Positions 43,287 to 55,500 of a stretch of DNA of 64,000 bases are shown here, one piece after another. Under the pieces are notes generated by a model. That model had not been told where the DNA came from. It did no database searches and saw nothing but the letters and a program-made list of their open reading frames with translations. Made by a program: the position numbers and the translations under genes. How positions within the stretch are numbered: position 1 is the first letter of the stretch; every line of letters starts with the position of its first letter. The stretch is from NCBI GenBank assembly GCA_002633005.1, contig NMRA01000096.1:761691-825690 (forward strand). The letters are read 5' to 3'. The DNA comes from Phoronis australis. Its lineage: Eukaryota; Phoronida; Phoronidae.

Positions 43287-44339
43287 TTAATTCCATAAAA
43301 GCAACCTTTTGGTAGCGATTGCTTATTCATTACACCCGAAATTGGGCCGTAAGAGAGGCCGTGGGTTAAAAAATAAGGACATCTTTCACAACAAAAAATT
43401 TAAGGTAGTTAATATTAGAAACCCTGCTGTAGATTTTGAGTAGTTAGAAAAGAAAGCTTTTTGAGTGGATTTAATATCGCAAAGTGAAATGTTTGGGGTA
43501 TTTTGCCAGAAAAGGCACCCTTTCGAAGAGACTTGTGTAAGAAAAGGCATCTTTTCAGTTCGTAAGGAATCTGGCGTGAAATGTTACCCTTCTCTGAGCA
43601 CCTCCCTTGTGCCTCATTTATGGCAAAGCCCCCCCCCCAGATCCCAAAACTATTGGCCTCGATCTTGGCACTGGGGTCTGATGGCCCACATCCAGTACTT
43701 TTATATACTGATGTGAGACGTGGCTTTTGGTTTATAACGTTCTTTAGCCATCATTTCGTATATATTGGCAATACTTTTTGTCGAAAGTACCCATTAGTCA
43801 CAAAATAGATTAAGTCTCCTGGTTTCTGAGCTTTTTGCCTTTGTTTTAGTTAGAATAGCAAATTAAAATTGCTATATTGGTCCTACCCTAAATACAAATT
43901 CGGTCATTGTTTTCCAAAAAGGATTGATAATATAAAGAAACAACGTGTAACGAAATCCTAAACTTCAATACTATCAATTATCAGAATGTAAATGCAATAT
44001 AAAACTTTATTTTCATAAGGCGTTGCTATATACGACAGCATGTTATACCCCAGTTACTATGTAAGTTCTTGTAGACGTCCTAAAATGGTTATATTTTATG
44101 ATGTTCCTATTTCCTAAATATATAATGTTGAAACGTAGTAGAATACGAAAAAAGTTTCCCAATGTATAAAAACAGTTATTCAATTTAAGTATATTGAGGA
44201 AAGTTTACTATAATCGAATTTTATAAAACACGTCATTATCTTTATTACGTAATAAAGAATGACGTAAAAAAGAAATACTCATTCGTAATTTATAATGCGC
44301 GTGATTGCCCATAGCTGAACAAGATCGACCTTTTCTTTA

Positions 44340-45850
44340 GTGGAGGTACACGAATTGAAAATAATGGTTGGGACGATTTCGGATAAAAAGGACGTCCTGA
44401 AAAAGACTAACGAGAGTCTCAAACTGTATATGTCGAGAGAGAGAGCCAAAGAACGAATCAAAAAGTATAGAGCAATGCATAACAATGGTGCCCATTGCTC
44501 TACTACTAGTCGAAAGCCGCGTAGACGACAAGTTACTCATGACGAGAAGATAACATGGGAGGCGGTGACCACGAGGGGGTGGTAAAAAGTGACGACTTGC
44601 CAGACCCTACTTGTTCTACAGAGCCCCCAAAACGGATAACAGAGCACGGAAGTATACGTAACAAACGTGTGCATTGCTCTAGCACTCAGCTAGAGCCACG
44701 TAGGCCTATAGAAGTCATCCCTGAGGAGGACGCCGGGTTGGAATGCTCCAACTGTGAAGGTGAAACCAAGACTGACAACGCATCACTACCTGGATGCTCT
44801 AGTGATGCCGATGGTTTTGAAGATAGTAGCAATACCTACTCCACAAAGATACCAGAAAATTGTCTGACCGTGTTTCCAGAAGGAGTGACAGAAACTGAAT
44901 ACGTCCCAGTAGCTGGAACGAGCGATGACGGAGGAGGTTTAGATAAAGACGGCGAACAGCGAAAGTTATAATTTTTGCGGAGAGCAGTGCGTATAAAAAG
45001 TGAAATCGGTGTTTTCCAAGAAGAGTAATAAAAACAGTAGACATTGGTCTGAACATGAATCAGCTTTCCCATTTCCAACTTTCAAGACATCACCCTTTCC
45101 CGATCTAGCAGACTCTGAGTCTAAATTTGGTGCCACTGTTGTTCACGATCCTATGAGCTATCATTACATTAATTTTATCGTGACGGAAAACCCGTTGTCA
45201 TTGATAGAGGAAACTATGGCTGTGTGTACCTAGTTGAGCAGCAGCAGATGCTCTATGCTCTCAAAGTGTTTCGCAAGGAGTCATCATCTTTATACGATGT
45301 CTGAAAAGAAGTTGAAGTTTTCCACTTTGCCAATTTCGAGGATTTTTTTCCGTTAGAGGAAAATTCAATTCATATTTCTTGGGAAATTTTAATTGATTTT
45401 GCTGGAAGCGCTATCCACAAAGGACAGACATTGCGTCAGTTGCTCAGCGACTACAAGAAAAAGTCTGGGTTTACTCCACTGACAGACCGAGAGTGACTTG
45501 ACGTTCTGATCACGATATGTGAGCAGGTTAACGTTCTGAATAGAGCCGATGTGATGCTGAGAACCGTGAGTGCGGATAACATAGTAGTGATCAAGGCCAA
45601 TGGTTTGTACGAGGCACAGTTCTTGGATTTCCAAGACGCAACGTTGTTGAAGTACCATCCCTGTGCCACGTATTACGGCGACTTCGTTAAGGTACGCGAT
45701 CTAATGGGCCTTATCAACTGGGAGACAGACTCCAGCGAGAGATTCTACGATGCTCGTCAGCTGATGTCTCAAGTGCCAGCTAGAGCTACTTGGGATGACG
45801 TCATTAAGGCCCTGAGGACGGAGAAGTTCTTCACCCGCTCTATCTTTTAA
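44340..45850 (+). pseudogene. Broken protein-kinase-like gene
   Basis: The coding trace changes frame at about 44580 and 45180 and has in-frame stops at 44969-44971, 45302-45304 and 45494-45496. From 45182 it reads RGNYGCVYLVEQQQMLYALK (glycine loop and ATP-binding Lys), later ICEQVNVL, then LRTVSADNIVVI where active kinases have HRDxKxxN, and FLDFQDA where they have DFG. The catalytic Asp is therefore missing. The upstream part is Ser/Cys/acidic with a recurring HCSxT-PRR phrase. Function unknown. It looks intronless, so a retrocopy, a mobile-element cargo gene or a decayed lineage-specific kinase are all possible. Confidence 0.65.
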
Positions 45851-46616
45851 AACTGAGTAGTTTCTTTGTCAGAATAATGATGTCAGCTCATGCGTGTGCG
45901 TGCCGAAGCCTGTACTTTATGGTGAGTACGCCGCAGAACATCCGGGCACACCTGACTTTTCCAATCGCTTGTACTATCAGAGCAACGGCCGCTGAGCCTG
46001 GAATACTAACTAAGCAAGAACGCCTACGACCAAGTTAAGACATTGGTGCAACCAACTTGCAAATTTGCTGATGTGATATGGTGGGGACTTGGCTGAAGTA
46101 TTTGTTTGCAGCCATTATCAGAAACTCGATGTAATTTTGATTAGAGGATTAATTGTTTGTATTAAGTTAATTTTTCTTTGCAATAAACGTTGATCAATGT
46201 TTCTTGTCAAGTAGTGTTTATTTATTTATTAATGAAGTATTTATTCCCCATTTTATCGCTAGACGGGGCATCAGAGAGCAGAATCTTTCGAATTTAGTGT
46301 GCTCCTACACCAAGCCTCATCTTTACAGGTATCATTTCATGTCATCTAGCCCTTCAATCATATGACAAAAACATAAAAAGTCTGGAAAATCGCAGGAAGG
46401 CAGCCGAACGAAACGCTAACATTAATTCGTTCACTGAGTATTAGCTATATAATTGACAGTCCGCAAAGCCTGAAATTCCTGCCTCCTTGCGGAAGAATTT
46501 TAGCGAAACTTCGAGGCATGTTTCGAGAGAATCACCGTGTACCCTGATACGGCACCTGATTTACCTTTTTGCCAGACCCCATTGAAGATCATTAATCCCC
46601 GGATCTTGTGCAAATG

Positions 46617-46766
46617 CCAGGGGCGGATCCAGAAGTTTGAGTTGGGGGAGGGGGGGGCAGGGCAGTATGTGTCAGGTGTTTGCCCTTTAGGCATTCGCAT
46701 ATGGGAGAATTTTAGGGAGGGGGGCATGGCCCCCTTGGCTCCCCCCACTCCGCCACTGAATGCGTA
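46617..46766 (+). mobile_element. GGGGCGGATCC-type repeat, plus orientation
   Basis: Begins CCAGGGGCGGATCCAGAAGT, has a long G-run, TTTGCCCTTTAGGCATT and GGGGGGCATGGCCCCCTTGG, and ends near CCGCCACTGAATGCGTAC. Non-coding. A third fragment lies at 61120-61147. Confidence 0.65.
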
Positions 46767-49707
46767 CGTCTACTCTGGGCCACACACGAGTAAATTTCGA
46801 GACGCTCCTCGTTATCCATACATGACCAGTATAAGAAAACCATTAGGCTGTGCTCATTTTTTCTAGTCATGGTAATGCTGGTTTTTCCCAAACTGATGAA
46901 GGGAGACCAGGGCGAGTTCGCCCCTTTTCATAAAAATTGTCGGGCAGTGGAAGAGAGCTTCAATATTAGGTTTCTTGAAAGTTGTCAGTTTTGAATATGC
47001 CATAGTAGGCTAAATGTGGCATGCATTCAAGAATTATACGAAAATTTTTATGATGTATTTTCTGATTGAAAAAATGTGGTCAAGGGGGCAAACTTGCCTC
47101 CGCTTTAAGCGAGTTTGCCTAGTTCTTTGCAAAGATTAGGATGAAGAAAAACAGAAGATCGTTTTTATTTAACAAATCTAAATTTAACTATTTAAACGAT
47201 TTTCAATCCCATTACATATTTTGGAAAGTTAAAATATCAATCTGAAAATACAAAAACTGCATCTGAAAGTTAAACACTAAAGTCTACTCAAGCATTTAAC
47301 TTTGTCTTAAAGCCTAACTTACACGGAATTTTGTTACTTTAGATGTATTAGGCTAACTAAATAGTCCTAGCGAAGACGCGAGTTCAGTCACGCAAGTGTA
47401 AGCCCGTCAAATTATAAGTGAAGCAGTCTTTTCGTGTCCTGCTGCGTCACCGCGAGATCCTAGCACAAACAACAAAAGGTTGTATTGAATAGGGGTCTAA
47501 ACAGAACACCATTGCGTACGGGTGTTATTCGCAGCTGTTTGAAGTAACAGGTGATTCTCGCGGTGACGTAGACAAAAGCGAGCCAATACGCCTAATAGTT
47601 CGTTATATTTGACAATTCATGGCACTAGTGGGCTTAGAACGATGCTCTTAACATACTGTAGGAACCAAATTTACTTATGATACCCTGAAGATAGGCCTTA
47701 AATATTAGTAATATTTACTAACAGTAAACACTAACACTCATACAAAAGAACCATGAAGCCGCTTGAAGAAATTGAAAAACGAGAGATCGCGAACTCATAT
47801 AGGCATTGTCTAACTCACCTCAGAGAAGAGAACTTGAAGGCAAGTAAGAGGAGAACACAAAGTATTTTTCAGAATGGCGTTTTAATCTCGTGCTTCTAAA
47901 ATTTTATTAATTTCCAAAAATAAAATGCCGAAAACTTTTGAGTGAACTCGGAATAAATTTCTATCACGAGTTCACGCGCTTGAGTATTAAGCAAGCATTT
48001 GAGACATCTAATGTGCAAATTTTAAGTAAATGTTCGCTGTATACAAACACGGCCCAGTCTCTCAATATCTTTTTACTAAGACATGGCGTTTCCATTTTAA
48101 TTACTTTTAATATCCATTTTGTGTCAGGCTAGGATGCCGGCCAAACACAGTTTCTACAGTACTAGTACCTACCTTACCGGGAGGGGTTTGCACTAAACAG
48201 TGCGCTGGTTTGGTTTCACCCAACTCAACTCGTTTTTCCCATGAAACACAACTTTTGAGAATTGTAACACGGGGATACTCCTAAGTACCACTACTTACCC
48301 CTGAACACACGGTTTGAATGCACTTGCACATATGCTGATTAACAAAGAGAAAGAAAACTCATAGGAAACAATATTAGCTGTATTTACAAAATTTACATTA
48401 TTTATACAAACGCCTGCTATCACAGAATACATTATAAACTGTATAAAACATCAGCACTTTTACACGTTGCCTTAAAATAGTCGCATAAATATGTACGGAT
48501 CAGCGTTATTTACAATACATACTTGTACTTACAAATATAGTGTAAGTGTATGCATCTCTGTATTTGACCTCCAATATCACTAGCTACCAAAGAACTTCAT
48601 GTTTCAAGTTACCTATGTATATCCATGCCCATGTAGTCAACCAATGTGAAGATGTGACTTTATTCGACATCAAGCGACTGGACGCAGAACACTTCAGCAA
48701 ACAATACAAGCCAGTTTTTGAAAGAGCAGCTTGACATGGCGGTTACCCCAGAAGCGGGAGCAGTTATCAGAAACTTGAGTACCTATGTTTCAACAAGTGA
48801 TTTGTACCACTGACTCAAACTCCTGTTTCAAAGTTTACTGCTTCAAGTGAACTATCCTAGAATTGGGCCCTAATCAGGGACCTTGCTCACCTTAGGGGAA
48901 TGGTGCCTGTGCCTTCGTAGAGGGTATCCCTAAACCACCAATTCCACTCCCAGTCATCACCTCACTACCCCTCATTAGCAATGTCTCAGGTAGCCAAGGC
49001 TTAACATGTTGTTGAAGTGATTTTAATCTTAGAGGAATTTTGATCATTGGAGGAAACTCTTTGGCCTGACCAGGGTAACCTCGCATGATCTTTACATATT
49101 CATCATAAAGGAATGGTACCAATGTTCATCCCCACAGTTGAGGGCACTGGTAATGAAGTGAAATTCATTAAAATATCCCCTCATAGTGCCCATGCCTCTT
49201 GTTGAAACAAGTACACCAATTTCTAGTGACTGCCTCCTACCCCGGGCCAGTTACGAAATCGTACATGTCAACCAGTATTCAACAACTATTAAATACGAAA
49301 AGTTCAAATGAGCACAGACACAAAGAAAATACATTGAAGGAGACATGCGCATAACCAACCGATAATGCAAGCAACATGTGCCAATACCCAAAACACTTTA
49401 GACAAAAAATTTTTGACAAAACATAATATTTGAGATACAGACCTAAGAGCCAATGTGTGCACTTATACAGTAGCAACAAAAACAAGAGGACATGTCACAA
49501 AAACAGTAAGCTGCCAGTAGTTGTATTCACGGAGTCACGTGATCTGGAGTACAAGACACCTTTAGATAACGTTTTGTCACAATTTCCCAACCCATAATGT
49601 ACCGATAATTCTAAGGATGATTACCGCAGGCAAAGCAAATTCCGCCAAGAACGTTGGGTGCTAGGACACAAAATTACAACTTGATCCGAGAGCAGTAACT
49701 AAACCAG

Positions 49708-49960
49708 GTGTCTGTTTCATAAAAAGTGACTTAAGGCTTAGACAGAAATTTTATCTCACGCTCCACCTTCACAATTGGTGAAAAACGTTTTGTCAAGTAA
49801 CTATGAGCGCATCTAGAAATAATTGATAGAAATTATCTTGCCGTTATGTGCACATTCTCAAACATTTTGTGTTTTTGTTAAAGTCAGATTAAATTATTTT
49901 CCAGAAATAGTTGCATAGTTCTCGCTTAAATCTGAAGTCACTTTTCATAAAACAAATACC
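49708..49960. mobile_element. MITE, family 1
   Basis: GTCTGTTTCATAAAAAGTGA at the left matches the inverted right end GTATTTGTTTTATGAAAAGT. About 253 bp. Confidence 0.75.
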
Positions 49961-52408
49961 AGAGTAAACAAGCCAGACGCTCAAGAGATTGACAAAGATA
50001 GCTACGTATCGCCCCTAAAACCAGCTTATCAACCTAAAATCCATTGAGCTACAAATCACATATTAATGGCCGCACACACAAGTTGCGCGTTTGCAAACAA
50101 CACTTCGATCCATTTCAACAACGCAGATATCTTAAGAGTACATCTCACATCAATTATAGAGAGAAATGTAAGGAAAGTTCAATAGTACACAGCATTATAC
50201 AAAAGATAGCTTTACATCTATAAAAATGGTACCTGACTACCTTTGAAGGCTAATACTGCTAAATGCAGAAGGTAGTGAGCAGTGTACTCCACGTATACAA
50301 TACAACATGATTTAAGCATCTCCCACAGAATGTAAGTACGGCATTTTTATCATAGTTTGATTATTGTAACTTTGATTTTGATTCTCTTTAAAATGTTTCA
50401 ATAACAAGTTTCACTTTGTGAATTTCGGTCTTCATGATTTCTTACTAACCTAACTGATCTGCTCAGGGGAGATCACTACCAAATGTATGCTGATGCTAAA
50501 TAACATTCATATTATGCACATTAGTAAGACAATGTCAACACATACCACTATAGGTCAAGCGTTCTAAAACGGTAGTAATACAAACACACAAGACAGATCA
50601 AACAAGTCTCAAGTCCAAAGAGAAATGTCGATAGCTCTATATCTGTTCAAAACATTTTTGTACACAGAACTATTATTCTTTGATTAATCAGCCAACCACA
50701 AATAAAGTGTCAATCGAAAATGTTAGTTCAAGGCACTTACTGTTTATGATATTCAATGATAACAGAATTTACAGGCAACATGAAAAATCTCAAATATTTG
50801 TGAAGAAACCCAATAAGTGTTGGAGATCACATGTGACTGCCAAAAATTCAAAGTGATAAGCTTAAAATTTAATAAAAACAGCAAAAATGTAAAACTTAAA
50901 ACAAAAACACGCCATCTCTTCTTCTCATACTACAGCATGCGCAACCAATCTGTCCCAAATCTTCAAACAAATGTCAGAGATTGACCTGCACAGCTTTGTG
51001 ATAGTTAACAGTGCACTTGATTTTTCACCTTAATCTTCTACATATTACTTCATCTGATGTTAATTGCGTATACGTTATTATATTCATAGCTGGTCACATA
51101 AGAATCACTAACTACATATAAAACTTCACAAACACAGGACAAATCTATCATTATACACTTCCTATTTTACAAAAAAATGCCCAAAACGCGAAGCTATTTT
51201 CCCCAAGACATAATAAATTACTAGATGGCTACGTCAACAAACCCACTCCTTATGCTTTAAATTACAAAATACATTTGACTAATATAAAAATAAATATCCG
51301 ACAAGTGGCATACAAAAATACTTTTTGTTGCCTGTTTCAGTAGACCAAAAAAGGCAGATTTAGGATTTCTCATGATATTCAAAGGTCACTTAGTCCCGAT
51401 ATCACAACAAGGAGATCGTGATACACTGGGTCCATACATCCCTGGCGTCACAACAGAGAAATAATGAGATATTCTGGAACCATTAAGGTCTGATACCAGA
51501 ACACAGAAATCATTTGATATACTGAGCCCATACATCCCTGATGCCACAAATCAGGTGATCTTTTGGTCTACTAAGATCACAGAACACAAACAGAGAATCC
51601 ACGTGACTACAGAAACAGAAAATCTGCTATTTTGGAAAAGCAACTGGTGAGAATAAATTATGAACACCTCTTTAACATAACGTAGTAAACCACTTTTAAG
51701 TAAGACGCAGTGTCATGTAGGTCAAGCCAAAGACATAACTTATAAATTCGAATAAACCAAGTAAGTGGTGAGATTTTAACAGACAACTCTGTGTGATTAT
51801 TCAAAACTTCAACTAAACCAGCGAAGTACTCCTCCATTTTGTGGCTTAAAACCCATAACCCTCACTACGCTACAAATGTGCGTATTTCCATCCACTTTTG
51901 TACAGTGTTGGTACTGGCTGTTATGAGGTTCGGTACAACAAGTTTCGTTTCATTTCAACTTAACTGTAAAGTGGACAATACAATTTCTGTGAAAATTCAA
52001 GAACGACATGGTTCATCTCAGAACAAGATTCCTCTGAGCTAGTGAGGTCATGCGAATATCTAACATTATATGACCACCAGGTGGGGCTCAGTGATCCCTT
52101 TGTAGAGTCTCGGATGTGAAACACAATGTCGGATAAGTTGTGGCAAGACTGCTCTAAAATACTGAGTACGGATACTTTGCAAATCCGTGGACAGTTGGGT
52201 TCAAAACGGGTGATAAAAACAAATAACATTTTAAATAGATAAATTACAGGGAACAATTCGATGTTCTAATCCATCATTTGCTCAAATTTGCATGGATTTC
52301 GCACCAGTGGAGGACATGATTTCCCTGCAACTTTTCATTTCACTATAACTCATCATGAGAATCTGCAAAAAACATAAAGATCTTGTAATCTGGAGCTCGC
52401 AGTAAAAT

Positions 52409-52552
52409 TCACTGTTTGTCAATTGTCTGAAAGAACCATTCCGTGAACCGGCGTAGTTGGGCTGCTGCCTTCTGAGATTCATCTTGCAGACGTAAGTTGT
52501 CACGCTTCAGTTGCTCAACTTCAGTGACCAGCTGTGACTTTTCCTGCTGCTC
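52409..52552 (-). CDS. SIPA1L: SIPA1L terminal exon
   Basis: 48 codons including the stop, phase 0 in. Leucine-zipper end and the FTEWFFQTIDKQ tail. Confidence 0.93.
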   Translation of the reverse strand, partial: EQQEKSQLVTEVEQLKRDNLRLQDESQKAAAQLRRFTEWFFQTIDKQ

Positions 52553-55500
52553 CTGTGAATGAAGTCAACGGCATCTATAGCTCAACGACATCTATAACTC
52601 AACTGCTCAACAAGTGAATAACACTCTTTGACCTTTTACGGTTAGCCAGAAACTGATGCTAGTGCATCAAAGTAGAGACTTATAAGAAATCCCAGCTTTA
52701 CTCCATGTGACTAGCATTTTTTGTCTGCAATGAAGGTGGCGATTTCAAAGAGTCCATCACGCACACGATTTCACACGTAATCCCATAAAACGGACACCAG
52801 AAATTTTTCCTGTGTTGTGATGGTGCACAGACTCAGCATGCAGAACAGCACTGAGTTGCGACAATATAAAACAGATATGAAGCTAATCTGCCTAGCATAC
52901 AATATGGTGGACCAGTCGAAATTCAGCATGTCAAACTTCTCTGCAAAAACGCAAAATCTTTTACTGACACGGTTTTCACTGCATGCATAACTGCTGAGCT
53001 CTTGCACAATTGGAAAATCACAACCTTTTAATATAACTGATCATATTTGCGAAAAATATCTAAAGAAGAATTGTTAACACGCTTCTACACCAGAGAGAGA
53101 GTACACATTCTGTGCAATGTTATTTAGTCTAGGAAAACAGCAGCAAGAACACTACCAATTCATTGCCTACCTGGTCTAATTGATGTTGCAGGTAGGAACA
53201 CCGGTCTTCAAGCTCCAGTATCCGTTGCGTAGTGTTCGTAGCACTGGGCCTCCAGGGTGCGCTACTGAAAGGTCACAATTATAACAGTTTAGACTGGAGT
53301 GATAAGATTCAGATAAACGGTATGGATCTTTTGTTTCACTGCCAGAATTACTGTGAAGTTTAACTTTGACAATTTACAAACGATTGCTGTTCTTAGAATT
53401 TAAGCATGAGTTGTCACTAAGTCCTAGTATCTTTGTGATGGTCATAGTCCCAATATTAAAGAAGACGCACAGATATCAGATCAGTTTACTTTTTACACTG
53501 TTCCAGCGCATTCAATAGTTCTCTACGCTCAGATGTATGGAAATAAAGCATTAATGGCGCACATAAATACAGAGACTGAAACACAGTCCCAACAGCCTAG
53601 CACCAGATTTTGATGGTGTTTTGCTTGCATAACCTGTCCAGAGATGTCGCCGTGTGTGGGCTATCAAACATATCAAATGACTCTATGCACGTATGTGGAC
53701 TTCATCATTACCTTTGAATAAATTAAAAAACACGGACAGAAACATATACTGGCAACAAACTGATCTGTTTTCATGACATGCCAATAGATCAGTCTTAGAA
53801 TGAGGTCATTCCGGGTCAAACTGAAGTGTCTATGAGATTTTATGTTGTTGTCTAGATGAATTACAGGAAATATCAAACCTTATAGAAACATAATGACATT
53901 TAACACACGTTCACGTTACTCTTGCGACTTCATTTAACAGAAACATAATACATCAAGTCAAATATGAAATACCATCGCAATGTCCTACAGTGTGCACGTT
54001 GCTGACTCACCACAAAGAGGCTACAATCAATCAAGTTTAACCAATTTCCGTACCTCATAACAACCTAGAATCTTTACCTTTTGCCGCCTTTTTGCTCCAT
54101 GATTACAGGCTAAACTGCACACAAAAAATAATCCCATAAAATGAACCCGAATTCTTCATCATGGCAACTACGGACAAGTGGAATTCACTGGACTAATCAG
54201 TCATGATAGTTATGGCTTGTAAACAGAATTCTGTTTGCATGAACCTTCCACACGACTTACTTTGTTACGGGCTTGGCTGGCATGCTGGTCGTCCTACTCG
54301 ACGGTATATCAGACTTGGTAGGCTTGCTGAGAGCTGCGCTGCGTATGTCAGGCATGTCTGCCAGAGTCTTTAGGCTAGCTTTTGAGCTGGGATCTATACC
54401 TGGAGATATAAAAACAACAAATACATGGAGAGAATTTTAAAGTAACTACTCAAAAGTGCAGACACTATTAATGAACCAAAGCAACGGGAAGCCTTGACAT
54501 GGACCCAAAGAATGTCGCAAACAACTAAGTCTCTAGGGGTGCTTATCAGTTTCATGTATGGTACAATGAGACAACAATTTGATCACAAGGGGAGCTGCAA
54601 TAGTCAGAATTGGCAAAAAAGTACAGTAACTGGAATTTGTCTAATACCAAAATGTTGTGTTCATGCTGCGCTCTAGCATCATTTTTGTTTTCGCTTCTTA
54701 GTTCTGTAGATATCATCCCGAAACGCTCTTCCTCGAAACTGAAAATCCCTCCCCTTGGCCACGGGGCATATTGACAAGTGGCACGCACCACCCTAGTGAT
54801 GCCCTACAGCCTTGTGCCAAATTTCATCAAACCACAACCAAACAAAAAGGCCAGTGCTAGATGCTTCAATAGACGAATCTGCTAGAAAATTGCCATCAAA
54901 TACTTGTATGCATATTCATTAAAATCCATCAAATGTTATCTAGACATCATCTGGAAACTCTCTAACCCAAAAACTGTGAAAAGTCCCTTGATGGGACCAA
55001 AACGGCCACTAGAGGTTGCTGAAGTGGTCAAATCCGTCTAAAAATCAATTGATGCCTGCAGATTGATGTCACATACCACCGAGTCAAGATTCATTAAAAT
55101 ATTTTAAATACTTCTCATTCAAGATATCATTCAGCAATTCTACCCTCCCCAAAACACACATAAAGTCTATCGTCGAGACCAAAATAGCCACTAAGATATA
55201 CGCTGTCGTCGAATCAGCCCAAAAATTGTCTGGTGCTGGCACATTAGCGTCACATTACTCTAGATATTATCCGGAAAAGTTCTTTCCTAAAAGCTCTGAA
55301 AACCCTGTCCTTCTGGCTATAGGAGAGTGGCATGCACCACCCCAATGATGCCCTACATCCTTGGACCAAATATTAAGAATCGACCAGGAGTTTTTGAGAT
55401 CTTTGAATTCATCATTGGTTTTATTCAAAGGATACTCAGAACTCTGTTTTGGTGATTTCCAGGCAAAGTGGTTCAATCAGCTGATATTTTACAATGAGCG

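Larger units (their letters stand above)
38539..44339. other. Intergenic region upstream of the SLC29 gene
   Basis: It holds the presumed SLC29 promoter, G-runs at 38944-38985, a retrotransposon relic (41804-42189) and one GGGGCGGATCC-type repeat (43140-43286). No intact gene was recognised; the open frames on both strands around 38690-39600 have no recognisable content. Confidence 0.6.
45851..52408. other. Region between the kinase relic and the SIPA1L stop codon
   Basis: AT-rich with no gene recognised. AATAAA at about 46181-46186 could end the relic's transcript. It contains the repeat at 46617-46766 and the MITE at 49708-49960. The part nearest 52408 must include the SIPA1L 3' UTR, whose end cannot be fixed. 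Confidence 0.5.
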
